Positions 8,551 through 17,464 of a stretch of 50,698 nucleotides of DNA are shown piece after piece; positions within the stretch are counted from its first letter, which is position 1, and each line of letters begins with the position of its first letter. Source of the stretch: a virus. A program made the position numbers and the translations under genes. The DNA lies in IMG/VR virus record IMGVR_UViG_3300036770_005835, positions 1 to 50,698 of that record; one strand, 5' to 3'. The notes under the pieces were generated by a model. It saw nothing but the letters and a program-made list of their open reading frames with translations. It was not told the DNA's origin and made no database searches.

Positions 8551-9366
8551 ATGGCATCAAATAAAAGATTTATTGAAACATCAGAAGACTCTATATCTAA
8601 TTACCTAAAAGAGGTTAGAAAGATAGATTTATTAACACCTGAAGAAGAAGTTGAATTAACTAAAAAAATTGCTGAAGGTGATAGAAGAGCACAAGACAAA
8701 TTAGTGAGTGCTAACCTAAGATTCGTTATTTCTATAGCAAAAGAATATCAAGGACAGGGGGTCCCGTTGGTGGATTTAATCTCTGAAGGTAATTATGGTC
8801 TTATAAAGGCCGCAACAAAATTTGACCATACAAAAGGTTTTAGGTTTATATCTTATGCTGTGTGGTGGGTTAAACAATCGATACTACAATCTTTATCTGA
8901 AAACAGTAGAACAGTTAGACTACCTGTTAATATAACTAATCAGTTATCTAAAATCAAAAAAGAAATCGCACAATTTGAACAAGAGAATCATAGGCAACCT
9001 ACTGATATGGATATGGATTTATCAGTACTCTTACACCCAACTTGTGGTTCCCTTAATGAAAAAATAAATGAGGATGGTGATGAGATATTGGATATGATTC
9101 CTGATAACTCATTTGCTAGACCCGATGACGATTTTTATGGTGATGACATTTTAAAAAATGAATTAGAAAAAACTCTTTCTGTTTTATCTGAAAGAGAAAG
9201 AAAAATAATCGACATGTATTTCGGTATCGACGGGCAACCAATGACTTTAGAACAAATCGGTGATGAATTTGAATTAACAAAGGAACGTATCAGACAAATT
9301 AAAGAAAAGGCTTTAAGAAAATTGAAAAATAATTGTATAAATTTATTTGAATTTAAACACAAATAA
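8551..9366 (+). CDS. RpoD-like sigma-70 factor
   Basis: 271 residues. Region 1.2 (SISNYLKEVRKIDLLTPEEE) is followed by region 2 with ANLRFVISIAKEYQGQG, DLISEGNYGLIKA and the -10 recognition helix (FISYAVWWVKQSI). Region 3 is present but short, and an acidic stretch precedes region 4 (LSERERKIIDMYFG, then the helix-turn-helix LEQIGDEFELTKERIRQI). No long region 1.1 is present. It would redirect host RNA polymerase to phage promoters. Its close likeness to Bacteroidota RpoD may mean it reads TAnnTTTG-type or related -10 elements; which ones is unknown. Confidence 0.93.
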   Translation: MASNKRFIETSEDSISNYLKEVRKIDLLTPEEEVELTKKIAEGDRRAQDKLVSANLRFVISIAKEYQGQGVPLVDLISEGNYGLIKAATKFDHTKGFRFISYAVWWVKQSILQSLSENSRTVRLPVNITNQLSKIKKEIAQFEQENHRQPTDMDMDLSVLLHPTCGSLNEKINEDGDEILDMIPDNSFARPDDDFYGDDILKNELEKTLSVLSERERKIIDMYFGIDGQPMTLEQIGDEFELTKERIRQIKEKALRKLKNNCINLFEFKHK

Positions 9367-9367
9367 T

Positions 9368-9397
9368 TTGCCAATTAAAATAAACTCTTTATATTTG
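9368..9397 (+). promoter_or_regulatory. Bacteroidota-type promoter (TTG-N19-TATATTTG)
   Basis: TTG at 9368-9370 and TATATTTG at 9390-9397 with a 19-base spacer. It begins at the sigma-factor stop codon and points at a short region with no convincing gene that ends in a terminator, so it most likely drives a small RNA. Confidence 0.7.
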
Positions 9398-9403
9398 TAG
9401 TAT

Positions 9404-9482
9404 AAATGATAAGATAATTAAATGTTCTTCTTGTCAGAATACATTAAGAACAGCCACGGTCAGAATACCGTGGTTTTTTTTT
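9404..9482 (+). ncRNA. short twin-hairpin RNA with repeated loop sequence
   Basis: Between a good promoter and a run of T lie two hairpins. The first pairs GTTCTT (9424-9429) with AAGAAC (9446-9451). The second pairs CCACGGT (9454-9460) with ACCGTGG (9467-9473) and is followed by nine T, so it doubles as a terminator. The same ten bases, GTCAGAATAC, occur at 9433-9442 and 9459-9468, so both loops present GTCAGAAT. This suggests a small RNA with two copies of one binding site. No convincing reading frame fits between promoter and terminator. Confidence 0.6.
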
Positions 9483-9534
9483 ATTTAAAAAATTGTTTTA
9501 ATACCCATGGATATATTTATAAATAAAAACTAAA

Positions 9535-10416
9535 ATGGGTGTAAAATATATTATAGACAACATAGATGGTTCACTTACAGGACAAACAATTAATGGTGAT
9601 TTATATGTTGTCGGTACACTGTCAGCCGACAATTATTTAAATTTACCAATGTATGGACCAACAATTTGGACATCAGGCTCAACTGGTACATATTCTATTA
9701 AAGCAGTAAATGATACATCAATAGATGCAACTGGTGATTATGCTGTAGCTGAAGGTTATGATACAATTGCTAGTGGTACATATTCACATGCTGAGGGTTT
9801 AGGTACTATCGCTAGTGGTACTTCATCACATGCTGAGGGTTATTACACAATATCATTAGGTGATTTTTCACATTCTGAAGGAAATAATACACTGGCTAGT
9901 GGTAATTTTTCACACACTGAAGGTAATAGTACAACGGCAAGTGGTGAATCTTCACACGCTGAAGGTAATAGTACAACCGCTAATGGATTATATTCACATT
10001 CTGAAGGTCAACAAACAAGGGCGATTGGTAATTATTCACATGCTGAGGGTTTTCGTTCATTATCTAGTGGTATAACCTCCCATGTTGAGGGTTATTACAC
10101 CACAACTTTAGGTAATAGTTCACATACAGAAGGTGAATTTACAACAGCAATTGGTGCCGCATCACATGCTGGTGGTATATCTTCTACAGCTTCTGGTTTA
10201 AATTCATTTATACATTCATTTGGTTCAAATGTAACTGGTGATAGAAGTGTTGTATTGGGGGGTCAAAATATTATTGGGTCTACCAACGATACGGTATATA
10301 TGCCAAAAGTTGAATTGGATGAAATTGGTGAGGGTATTATAATGAAAAGTCCAGATGGTACAAGATATAAATTAACAATAGCTAATGGTGGTACAGTTAC
10401 TATAGTACCGGCATAA
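9535..10416 (+). CDS. tail fibre or adhesin with YadA-head-like SHAEG repeats
   Basis: 293 residues. From about residue 70 to 215 there are tandem 14-residue units of the type ASGxxSHAEGxxTxA, the hallmark of trimeric-autotransporter head (Hep_Hag) repeats that fold into a left-handed beta roll. The N-terminus (DGSLTGQTINGDLYVVGTL) resembles the shaft start of phage fibres; the C-terminus is a short strand-rich cap. In phages such proteins are virion fibres that bind host surface. No signal peptide is present, which fits a virion role. ATATTTATAA lies 12 bases before the start and a terminator follows. Confidence 0.75.
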   Translation: MGVKYIIDNIDGSLTGQTINGDLYVVGTLSADNYLNLPMYGPTIWTSGSTGTYSIKAVNDTSIDATGDYAVAEGYDTIASGTYSHAEGLGTIASGTSSHAEGYYTISLGDFSHSEGNNTLASGNFSHTEGNSTTASGESSHAEGNSTTANGLYSHSEGQQTRAIGNYSHAEGFRSLSSGITSHVEGYYTTTLGNSSHTEGEFTTAIGAASHAGGISSTASGLNSFIHSFGSNVTGDRSVVLGGQNIIGSTNDTVYMPKVELDEIGEGIIMKSPDGTRYKLTIANGGTVTIVPA

Positions 10417-10424
10417 ATTTAAAT

Positions 10425-10456
10425 AAAAAACCACAATTTTTATTGTGGTTTTTTTA
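10425..10456. terminator. bidirectional terminator
   Basis: AAAACCACAA pairs with TTGTGGTTTT around a short T-rich loop, with A and T tracts on both sides. It serves the fibre gene on the plus strand and the convergent leftward gene on the other. Confidence 0.8.
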
Positions 10457-10849
10457 TTGTACAAATATCTGTAACTGACCAGCACTTACAGTAAAGTTAG
10501 GTTTCTTCATTACTGTAATAGTTACTAAATTCCAATGGTTCGTATCTAGTTTTTCGGGACTAATTATAACATTTAAATAATCACCACCATCTCTAGATAC
10601 TATAAATCTTCTATTAGGTCTAATATCACCGTCAATTATACTGTAAACAATTTCTTCTTTGGCGTCATTTAATAACCTTACTATGTCAATATCATATATT
10701 TTTTCACCACTACCATGTCTCCATTTTCTTTGTGCTGTGTGTCCACCTAAATCGTGATGTAAGTCAAATGTGAAAGTTATTTCACTATTTAATTGATGGA
10801 ACTTTTCTTCCCTTAATATAGACTCTTTTATGATTTTTTTAATATTCAT
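10454..10849 (-). CDS. hypothetical protein with amphipathic N-terminal tag
   Basis: 131 residues on the minus strand, starting MNIKKIIKESILREE and then a strand-rich domain. The opening I-K-K-I-I-K-E-x-I pattern is shared with proteins at 14681, 16466 and 36265 and resembles a short cleavable capsid-targeting peptide. It is one of few leftward genes in this region. Its upstream side carries the ATATTTAT motif in its own orientation. Function unknown; a virion-internal protein is a guess. Confidence 0.55.
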   Translation of the reverse strand: MNIKKIIKESILREEKFHQLNSEITFTFDLHHDLGGHTAQRKWRHGSGEKIYDIDIVRLLNDAKEEIVYSIIDGDIRPNRRFIVSRDGGDYLNVIISPEKLDTNHWNLVTITVMKKPNFTVSAGQLQIFVQ

Positions 10850-10923
10850 ATAATATAAATATTTATATAAAAAGTTAATTATAGACTTTTTTAATAAATT
10901 ACTTAAAATTAAAGAAAAAAAAT

Positions 10924-11256
10924 ATGAAAAATTTTATCGAGTTTATTAAGAAATATAAGATTCATATCTTATCTAGTTTATTATTTATTTTCTTTTTTCG
11001 TTCTTGTGTAAATTCAGGACAAGTTAGAAAATTAGAAAAAGTAAAAACAGAAAAAAGTGAAACAATAGATAGTCTTAATTTAGTTATTAAAGGCCAAAGA
11101 GACACTATTAATAATATTTCTGAAGTTATTAGACAGGAAAAAATTAAAGTTCATACTGAGTACGATAACTTTATTTCATCTAAAGATCGTGGTGAACAAT
11201 TAATGGAATTACATATGTTGGTAAAACAAAATATTAAAAAACTACAAAATGATTAA
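10924..11256 (+). CDS. membrane-anchored coiled-coil protein, i-spanin-like
   Basis: 110 residues: an N-terminal membrane segment (about residues 14-28, ILSSLLFIFFFRSCV) and then a long helical coiled coil with a serine/threonine-rich start. One membrane anchor plus periplasmic coiled coil is the layout of inner-membrane spanins. Enzymes for cell-wall cleavage lie downstream. Spanins are too variable to confirm by eye, so this is tentative. Confidence 0.5.
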   Translation: MKNFIEFIKKYKIHILSSLLFIFFFRSCVNSGQVRKLEKVKTEKSETIDSLNLVIKGQRDTINNISEVIRQEKIKVHTEYDNFISSKDRGEQLMELHMLVKQNIKKLQND

Positions 11257-12208
11257 ACTTTGGAATTGGATTAAAAACAACCCAAACAGGTCTATGTTCT
11301 TGGTACCAATATTATTGGTAGCCGGTATATCTATTTCACACGTTGTTACTTGGTACGATATGGCAAACCCAATAAATTGGGCAATATACCTTTCAATAGC
11401 TATAGAAGTTGGTGCAATTACAGCTTTAGTTGCTGCAACAAATAAAATCAAAGGGGGTATTTGGTTTATGTTTGGGATAGTCACATTTATCCAAATGATT
11501 GGTAATATATTTTATTCTTATAAAGAAATTGATGCAAATGGGGAACTGTTTAAATCTTGGGTAGAATTAACTGGTCCTATTTGGGAGTTGTTAGGTACTG
11601 AAATAACTGATGTTGTGGGTATGAAAAGATGGTTAGCCTTTTTAGAGGGTGGATTATTGCCTGTAATATCATTAACCTCACTACACTTCTTTGTTAAATA
11701 CGAGGACCCCAATTCCCCAAAGGAAGAGGAGATTTCCCCAAAAGAAACAATAAATGAAGAAAAAATAGATATAATAGAAGAAATCAATTCCCCAAAGGAA
11801 GAGGAGATTTCCCCAAAAACTGATTTACAAAAAGAGGCTGACAGAGTTTGGGAAACGGTTAAGAAACTAAAAGAAGAAGGTGTATTCCCCGAACCAACCG
11901 AGGAAGAAATGATAGATGAACCTACAGCACTAGCTAATTCGGGGTATCGTGAAAGATTGGAACTTGAAGAATATGAAGAAGACGAAGATTACCCAAAACC
12001 AAACGAAAAATTGATTAAAGCTAAAGAAATATGGGAAGGTGTAGAAAACCCTCAATATCGAGAAGAACACGAACCAATTGAAGAAGAAAACCCTGAAGAT
12101 GAGACATCAGAGCCAATTGAAATTAAAAATAAGGGTGAAGAATTAAGTCAAGTTTGGCAGAATATTCTAAGAAAAAGAAAAGAAGAGAGAAATAAATTAG
12201 GTGAATAA
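11249..12208 (+). CDS. membrane protein with long acidic cytoplasmic-type tail
   Basis: 319 residues. About four hydrophobic segments fill residues 15-150 (FLVPILLVAGISISHVV and WAIYLSIAIEVGAITALVA among them). The remainder is a very acidic, proline- and glutamate-rich tail with the duplicated unit NSPKEEEISPK. It overlaps the spanin-like gene by 8 bases and its own stop touches the next ATG. A role in the host membrane at lysis or in morphogenesis is possible; no family recognised. Confidence 0.55.
   Translation: MIKLWNWIKNNPNRSMFLVPILLVAGISISHVVTWYDMANPINWAIYLSIAIEVGAITALVAATNKIKGGIWFMFGIVTFIQMIGNIFYSYKEIDANGELFKSWVELTGPIWELLGTEITDVVGMKRWLAFLEGGLLPVISLTSLHFFVKYEDPNSPKEEEISPKETINEEKIDIIEEINSPKEEEISPKTDLQKEADRVWETVKKLKEEGVFPEPTEEEMIDEPTALANSGYRERLELEEYEEDEDYPKPNEKLIKAKEIWEGVENPQYREEHEPIEEENPEDETSEPIEIKNKGEELSQVWQNILRKRKEERNKLGE
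11711..11818 (+). repeat. 33-bp direct repeat within a gene
   Basis: The 33 bases at 11711-11743, beginning AATTCCCCAAAGGAAGAGG, recur at 11786-11818. They encode the NSPKEEEISPK unit twice in the acidic tail. The identity at DNA level points to a recent duplication. Confidence 0.9.
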
Positions 12209-12795
12209 TGTTTATTGATAAAGAAAAATATAAACTAAATGAATCTAATTATTACGATTCAGTCTATAAAAAAACACAAATAGTTATAGGACATAGTGGC
12301 CGTAAAGAAATGCGACATTTTGATTCTTGGCTTTATAGAAGAAATGGTCAATATAAAAAAACATCTGCTTTTTCAATAGATACTGAAGGTAATATCTACC
12401 AACATTTTGATCCAAAATATTATTCAGATTTTTTAGGTAATGAACAAGACAAATGTAATATCTCAGTAACTTTAGTTAACCAAGGATGGTTAAAATTAAA
12501 TGAAATGAATGTGTATGTTGATTGGTTAGGGCATATTTATAGTAGAAGTATAGAACCTTTTGAAAAAAATTGGAGAGATTATAGGTATTGGGCTAAATAC
12601 ACGGAAAAACAGTTTAGTTCTTTGAAAATTTTAATAGACCATATCTGTGAAGAATTCAATATAGAACGTAAAATAATAGATTATAACGTTTATGATAGTG
12701 AGGTTGATATATTTAAAGGTATAACATTTAGAAGTAATTATTACGCGGATTTAACAGATGTTAGTCCCGCTTTTGAAATTGAAAAAATAAAATGA
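12208..12795 (+). CDS. amidase_2-fold protein, possibly catalytically dead
   Basis: 195 residues resembling N-acetylmuramoyl-L-alanine amidases: an early VIGHSGR strand, SAFSIDTEGNIYQHFDP, ISVTLVNQGWL, and YTEKQFSSLKILIDHICEEF. The first zinc histidine may be the H of GHS, but the usual second and third ligands near the end (H-x-D-I-x-P-G-R-K-x-D-P) are replaced by ITFRSNYYADLTDVSP. It may therefore bind peptidoglycan-like ligands without cutting, or be diverged. The true amidase lies at 18128-19018. Confidence 0.55.
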   Translation: MFIDKEKYKLNESNYYDSVYKKTQIVIGHSGRKEMRHFDSWLYRRNGQYKKTSAFSIDTEGNIYQHFDPKYYSDFLGNEQDKCNISVTLVNQGWLKLNEMNVYVDWLGHIYSRSIEPFEKNWRDYRYWAKYTEKQFSSLKILIDHICEEFNIERKIIDYNVYDSEVDIFKGITFRSNYYADLTDVSPAFEIEKIK

Positions 12796-13328
12796 TGGAT
12801 GATAGAGAATTTCTTAAAAAAATAAGAAGATTACAAGAAAGTGAAAATAAAATTGGTTTAACTGAATTCCCAGTTGGTCACGGTAGTTCTACCCCTAAAT
12901 TAATCAAAGAATCTAGAATTTTAAAAGAAGAGGAGATTCAAACAATAGAACCTGATGAACAACGTGAAGAGGAAAATAAATTCAAAGACATAGTATCAAA
13001 ATTAGTTAAATTTGAACCAATTAAAGTACATACAGAAAATGTTGAGTGGTCTGGGCATTTAATTAGAGAAAAAATTGATTGGTATTTTTCTTTAGACGAT
13101 ACTATTGGTTGTTATATAGACACTACTGAATTGATACAGTTAAGAGATGAAACTCTTGAAGTACTTAAAAAACTAAGAGGTTATTACGATGTTTGGGCTG
13201 ATGATTGGTCAAACAGATTAACAGGTGCTCCCGCTGAAGAAACAGAAACTGGTACTGATACAGGTTTTGGTACAGAAACTAGTGGTGCTGAGGGTGGTAC
13301 TGAAGAAGAAACAGGATTTGGGTTCTAA
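12792..13328 (+). CDS. hypothetical protein with glycine/threonine/glutamate-rich tail
   Basis: 178 residues. A charged N-terminus is followed by a conserved-looking core with tryptophans (WSGHLIREKIDWYF, YYDVWADDWSNRL), then a low-complexity tail (ETETGTDTGFGTE). It overlaps both neighbours by a few bases. Low-complexity G/T/E tails occur in virion proteins. Function unknown. Confidence 0.55.
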   Translation: MMDDREFLKKIRRLQESENKIGLTEFPVGHGSSTPKLIKESRILKEEEIQTIEPDEQREEENKFKDIVSKLVKFEPIKVHTENVEWSGHLIREKIDWYFSLDDTIGCYIDTTELIQLRDETLEVLKKLRGYYDVWADDWSNRLTGAPAEETETGTDTGFGTETSGAEGGTEEETGFGF

Positions 13329-14104
13329 TGAAAGATAAAATTTTATACGGTTTAATTATCACCTTGATTATATTATTAATCTTTGGTGTTTGGAGTAGTC
13401 GTCGCCAACAAGCAGAACTATACAAAAAAATAGAGGAAGGTAATAAAATGATTATCGATGCTGATAAGACTACTAAAGAAGGTGACGGCCAATATGCTAA
13501 GTTAGTTAATTATTTTAATACCGAAAAAGATTTAAATAATCAGTTAAAAGATCAAAACAAAGAATTATATAAATTAATCAAAGACCAAGACGAGAAATTA
13601 TTAATGATTAATAATACTGTGTTATCTCTAGAAGGACAGTTAGCCGAAGGTTTTGGTAGTATAAACACAAAAGATACAAATAAGATAGATTTAAAACTTA
13701 ATTACCCAACAGAAGGAGAAAGTTTTATAACTTGGAATGGTTTTGTTAATAGAAAAAATGCTTTTTATTCGGGTAAATGGGAATTTGGTAAACTACCTTT
13801 ACAGATAGTTATGACTGAGACTGATAGAGGTCTTTGGAAATCTAGATTAATTGGTCCCGAATGGTTATTGGTTGATTCTATAGAAATTAATAGTTTACCT
13901 TTACCAGTTACACCAAAAGAGAGTATTTTTGGTTTGGTTTTAGGTGGTGGTTATTATAAATCTTTTGACCCCAATTTAACTAATTCTGTTTTTATTGGTG
14001 GAGGATTAAAATTCAAAGACCATAGATTTATTATAAATGCTACAACAAATAAACAAATAGGCTTCAGTTATTACTACGATATTCTTAAATTAAAGAAAAA
14101 ATAA
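13328..14104 (+). CDS. single-pass membrane protein with coiled coil and beta-rich C-terminus
   Basis: 258 residues. An N-terminal membrane anchor (ILYGLIITLIILLIFGVW, residues 4-21) leads into a coiled coil to about residue 105, then a beta-rich domain with glycine-rich strands (FGLVLGGGYYKS, FIGGGLKF) near the C-terminus. In a phage this could be a periplasmic component of lysis or superinfection control. Start overlaps the previous stop. Function unknown. Confidence 0.55.
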   Translation: MKDKILYGLIITLIILLIFGVWSSRRQQAELYKKIEEGNKMIIDADKTTKEGDGQYAKLVNYFNTEKDLNNQLKDQNKELYKLIKDQDEKLLMINNTVLSLEGQLAEGFGSINTKDTNKIDLKLNYPTEGESFITWNGFVNRKNAFYSGKWEFGKLPLQIVMTETDRGLWKSRLIGPEWLLVDSIEINSLPLPVTPKESIFGLVLGGGYYKSFDPNLTNSVFIGGGLKFKDHRFIINATTNKQIGFSYYYDILKLKKK

Positions 14105-14108
14105 AATT

Positions 14109-14438
14109 ATGAACAAAAATAATCCACAAGTAGTAAAATTATTAGAAGACGTTAAAAACAATAGTGATAAAAAAGTCGTTGTATATGCTTTAGATGGTTG
14201 TCCAGCGTGTGAGGAACTTAAATCTAAACTTGAAAAAATTGGTGTTGTTTATGAAAACGTTAGAATGAATGGTGATGAGGAAATGTGGGCTAAATTAGCT
14301 GAGATGGGAGGTAGTGATTTCGCACCACAAGTACAGGTAGAAGGTTACTTAATTAAAGAAAATGAGTACGATACAATAAACGATTTAGTCAGTTGTACAC
14401 TAACTAATCTATTAAATAGAAAAGTAGTTATAAAATAA
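14109..14438 (+). CDS. glutaredoxin-like protein
   Basis: 109 residues with a thioredoxin fold start (KKVVVYALDGCPACEELK); CPAC near residues 35-38 is the redox active site. A cis-proline equivalent is visible in DFAPQVQVEGYLI. Phages often encode glutaredoxins to feed electrons to ribonucleotide reductase; none is in this window. A hairpin terminator follows. Confidence 0.85.
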   Translation: MNKNNPQVVKLLEDVKNNSDKKVVVYALDGCPACEELKSKLEKIGVVYENVRMNGDEEMWAKLAEMGGSDFAPQVQVEGYLIKENEYDTINDLVSCTLTNLLNRKVVIK

Positions 14439-14446
14439 AAAAATAT

Positions 14447-14471
14447 AAAACCACCATTAGGTGGTTTTTTT
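14447..14471 (+). terminator. rho-independent terminator after glutaredoxin
   Basis: AAAACCACC, a short ATTA loop and GGTGGTTTTTTT form a 6-bp GC-containing stem followed by a T run. Confidence 0.8.
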
Positions 14472-14528
14472 ATGCTCTCTTAATATATTTATTATTAAAT
14501 AATAATCGATTATTAAAAACACATAAAG

Positions 14529-14681
14529 ATGTCAAAAAAAGTATTGCGCTACACAGAAGAAGAATTTATAACTTTATTAGAAAATATCGTAAATAGAGTT
14601 AAAAAAGAGGAGGCTCTTAACGAATCTAGAGAAGATAGATTTAAAAAAGCTAAACAAACCTTCAGAAGAAACCGTAAATAA
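14529..14681 (+). CDS. small basic helical protein
   Basis: A 50-residue frame (MSKKVLRYTEEEFITLLENI...) with an ATATTTATTA site 34 bases upstream. Its TAA overlaps the next ATG (TAATG), a coupling seen throughout this genome. Basic C-terminus (KKAKQTFRRNRK). Function unknown. Confidence 0.6.
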   Translation: MSKKVLRYTEEEFITLLENIVNRVKKEEALNESREDRFKKAKQTFRRNRK

Positions 14682-14950
14682 TGAAAAACCTTATTAAACA
14701 AATTCTTAAAGAGGAATTAACTCGTGCCGATAAGTCTGAAATTAAAAAATTGGCTAGGGCAGAGTTTGAAGATATGCTTAAAACAAGTAATATTAAATCT
14801 AAAATTGAGGATTTGGTTAAGAAACAACTTAAAAACGACAAATCTACACAAAAAGAGGTAGCCGATATTACACAAAAAGTATTGGTACAATTCTATAAAA
14901 CACTTTGGACCAGAAGAAGTTTTTGGGCCAATAAATTAGATAATATTTAA
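14681..14950 (+). CDS. small helical protein with amphipathic N-terminal tag
   Basis: 89 residues starting MKNLIKQILKEELT, the same opening pattern as the protein at 36265 (MKDLIKKILKEEQLS). The rest is helical and lysine-rich. It overlaps its neighbours by one base on each side. The shared leader may be a capsid-targeting peptide cut after an L/I-x-E motif, as in T4 internal proteins; this is inferred. Confidence 0.6.
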   Translation: MKNLIKQILKEELTRADKSEIKKLARAEFEDMLKTSNIKSKIEDLVKKQLKNDKSTQKEVADITQKVLVQFYKTLWTRRSFWANKLDNI

Positions 14951-16452
14951 TGGGTTGGATAGAAGATAATACAAGAATTGACTCCATAGCTAAAGTTGGT
15001 ATGAGGATTCGTTTAAAAGAAATGCCAAACGACCCAAACCCAATAGACGAAGACATGGAGGGTACAATAAGAACTATAGATAGTTTAGGTACTTTACATG
15101 TTGTATGGGATGATGGTTCACAATTAGGTGTTATACCAGGAATAGACAAATATGAGTTGTTGACTGATGAGTTTATTGATGATCCAGACAAATTTATAGG
15201 TATGTTTGGTGAAGGTTCTGACTTTAAGTTATCGAATGCATCAAAAAAAATATCTAGAACCTCACCGACAGTAAAAAATTTTAGAAATAATTTTAAAAAA
15301 GAATTTTCTAGTGTTAGACCTAAACCAGACATTAAGATTGAATCTGAGGACGAAGAATTAGATGAAACAATGACCGCTGGTGGTGGGGGTGGTTTAGCTG
15401 GAGCATCAGGATACTCATATGTTGGTCCTTTAGGTAGTAAAAAAAATGAATCTAAAATTATTAAGGCCAAAAATTTTTTAAAAGAAACTACAACGGCTTC
15501 AGCTATTCAAGCACCATCAGATTTTATTATAGCCAATTTACTTGGTTGGGGGACTTTAGAAGATTTAAGTCCACCATGGCCTTCACCAAAAAAATTAGCT
15601 GATAATAGACAAAAAGAAAATTGGTGGTGGCAAAAAATCCCAATATATAATGGTGGTGTAATAACTGATCCTTATGCCAAAACAGACGAAACTTGGGATG
15701 ATGATGCTTTACAAATTAATATAGATCAAAATTTATCCGCTTTTAAATCTGATATTGAAAAAAACCCTAAAAAATATAAACAAGATACTATAAATGTTAG
15801 TAAAGCTTTTAATGCTAATGTAGACGGTGTGGGTAATAGATGGGTAAATTACAGTGATGATGAAAGAATTGTTGTTGTAAAAGAGGCCAAAGAAAAAAGT
15901 GTACATAAAGTAAAATGGGATAGATGTGTTAAAGATGTAGAAGAAAAAAATAAAAAAAATAAAACAGATTATAATCCATACGCTGTTTGTACTAAATCTA
16001 TTGGTTACGAGGGTTCTATAAAGAAAAAACATAGAAGAAAAGAAGTTTCTGAAGAAGATGTGAATGAAACAACAACCTTTTCTTCTGTATTTGGTGGTAA
16101 TTTTCCTGTAACACCTTTTATGTTTGCTAAAAAAGGAAAACACATACCATCTAAAAAACCTTTATGGAAAGGTGGACAAATTGTACAAAAAGTAGATAAG
16201 GCTGATTTATTAGGTGAATCCATTTTAGATGAAATAAATAAGATTAAATGGGTTAAGGGTGGTAAATACGTTAAAATAAAAGATAAATGTGCCAAATACA
16301 ATAACCAACCATGGTGTAGTCAAGGTGCAATAGATAACCCATTGGAATTAAGTGATACAACTTTTGAGAATATAAAAAGAGTTTCTAAAAAAACAGGTTT
16401 ACCAGAAGAAGTAATATTAGAAAGAATTTTAAAAAAGATGGGATATTTATAA
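14950..16452 (+). CDS. large phage protein with DUF4314-like N-terminus
   Basis: 500 residues. Residues 15-80 (GMRIRLKEMPNDPNPIDEDMEGTIR, then HVVWDDGSQLGVIPG) match my recollection of DUF4314, a small barrel found alone or in phage proteins. A glycine-rich linker (TAGGGGGLAGASG) lies near residue 145, followed by KIIKAKNFLKET, then a long tail with conserved cysteine pairs (DRCVKDVEE, PYAVCTKSIGYEG, KDKCAKYNNQPWC). The KYVKIKDKCAKYNNQPWCSQG segment recalls capsid-internal proteins of marine T4-like phages. Probably virion-associated; not certain. Confidence 0.6.
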   Translation: MGWIEDNTRIDSIAKVGMRIRLKEMPNDPNPIDEDMEGTIRTIDSLGTLHVVWDDGSQLGVIPGIDKYELLTDEFIDDPDKFIGMFGEGSDFKLSNASKKISRTSPTVKNFRNNFKKEFSSVRPKPDIKIESEDEELDETMTAGGGGGLAGASGYSYVGPLGSKKNESKIIKAKNFLKETTTASAIQAPSDFIIANLLGWGTLEDLSPPWPSPKKLADNRQKENWWWQKIPIYNGGVITDPYAKTDETWDDDALQINIDQNLSAFKSDIEKNPKKYKQDTINVSKAFNANVDGVGNRWVNYSDDERIVVVKEAKEKSVHKVKWDRCVKDVEEKNKKNKTDYNPYAVCTKSIGYEGSIKKKHRRKEVSEEDVNETTTFSSVFGGNFPVTPFMFAKKGKHIPSKKPLWKGGQIVQKVDKADLLGESILDEINKIKWVKGGKYVKIKDKCAKYNNQPWCSQGAIDNPLELSDTTFENIKRVSKKTGLPEEVILERILKKMGYL

Positions 16453-16465
16453 TAAAAACATAGCT

Positions 16466-17425
16466 ATGTCAAACAACATTAAAAAAATAGTAAAAAAGAA
16501 TTTAGATATGATTCTTGAAACCAAAGGTTTTGAGGACATGGAGGTTGCTTTTGGTATTAAAGAAAAAAGTGATAATCTTTCTGATGCCGAAAAGAGACAG
16601 TTCTCTTCAATGGAAACAATCCAAGACAAAGAAAGCGGGGTCATTAATTTAGGTGATGCTTCAGTACAACCGGCATTAAATAAAGTCCATAAAGAAGACC
16701 TTAAAGATGCGGAAGAATATTATAAAATGGTTTTGGATAAAATGAGAAATTTCCAAAAAACAGATAAGTCTGAACCATCACAAATAGGTGAGGCTTTTGA
16801 GATACCTAAAATTAATAGAAAAGACGATCAATTAAAAGACGAGGAAGTTTATGATATTGAAGCTTTAGGACCTGGTATGTTAGCCTTAAAATATGATAAC
16901 GAAGGTACCCCTGTTCATGACAAATTCAAAAAAAGAATGGAGGATATGAATGGTGGTGATTTAACTTACCAAAAATTAAAAGGTAATGCTGAAAAATATT
17001 TAAAACATAAATACGAAAAACCTGACGAGTATCAAAAAACACCAAAGGTAAGAGTAACTAGTGAATCTGTTGAGGACGTGTATATTGATGTCTTAAAAGA
17101 GAATATATTCAAAGTTAAAGGTGAAATAAAATCGAGAGAACAGATTATTAAGTTTACAGAAAAATTACCTTTAAGAGTTAAAATGAATGAAACAGTTTTT
17201 GCTGTAACAGATGGTGAAAATTATTATCGTTTAATATGGGAAGGTTCTGAAGATGGTGAGGCTATAATTACACACGAAAAAAATAATAAAACCATTAATG
17301 AGAGTATTGGTAAAATGAAACATTTATGGAATTTTAAATCATCAGATACTTTATCTACTAAAAAAAATATTAAAGAAAGTGAAGACGATTTCTTTAAGAT
17401 GATGAATAAAGTTCGAGGTAAATAA
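16466..17425 (+). CDS. hypothetical protein, probable virion protein
   Basis: 319 acidic residues, opening MSNNIKKIVKKNLDMILE, another variant of the amphipathic tag. No enzymatic motif is seen. The similar tag and position directly before the endolysin cluster suggest an internal or scaffolding-type virion protein. A strong terminator follows. Confidence 0.55.
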   Translation: MSNNIKKIVKKNLDMILETKGFEDMEVAFGIKEKSDNLSDAEKRQFSSMETIQDKESGVINLGDASVQPALNKVHKEDLKDAEEYYKMVLDKMRNFQKTDKSEPSQIGEAFEIPKINRKDDQLKDEEVYDIEALGPGMLALKYDNEGTPVHDKFKKRMEDMNGGDLTYQKLKGNAEKYLKHKYEKPDEYQKTPKVRVTSESVEDVYIDVLKENIFKVKGEIKSREQIIKFTEKLPLRVKMNETVFAVTDGENYYRLIWEGSEDGEAIITHEKNNKTINESIGKMKHLWNFKSSDTLSTKKNIKESEDDFFKMMNKVRGK

Positions 17426-17435
17426 TTAAAAAAAA

Positions 17436-17464
17436 TAAGTAAGGTCTTCGGACCTTATTTTTTT
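17436..17464 (+). terminator. rho-independent terminator
   Basis: AAGGTC, a TTCG loop and GACCTT followed by ATTTTTTT form a compact stem with a stable tetraloop. Confidence 0.85.

Noticed and set aside
9422-9526. Short frame starting at the ATG of 9422
   Set aside because: It runs straight through a terminator hairpin and its T run, and encodes low-complexity sequence; a small RNA explains the region better.
9780-10150. CRISPR-like array in the regularly spaced repeats
   Set aside because: The repeats are imperfect, in frame with a period near 42 bases and encode SHAEG protein units; no CRISPR array was seen anywhere in the window.
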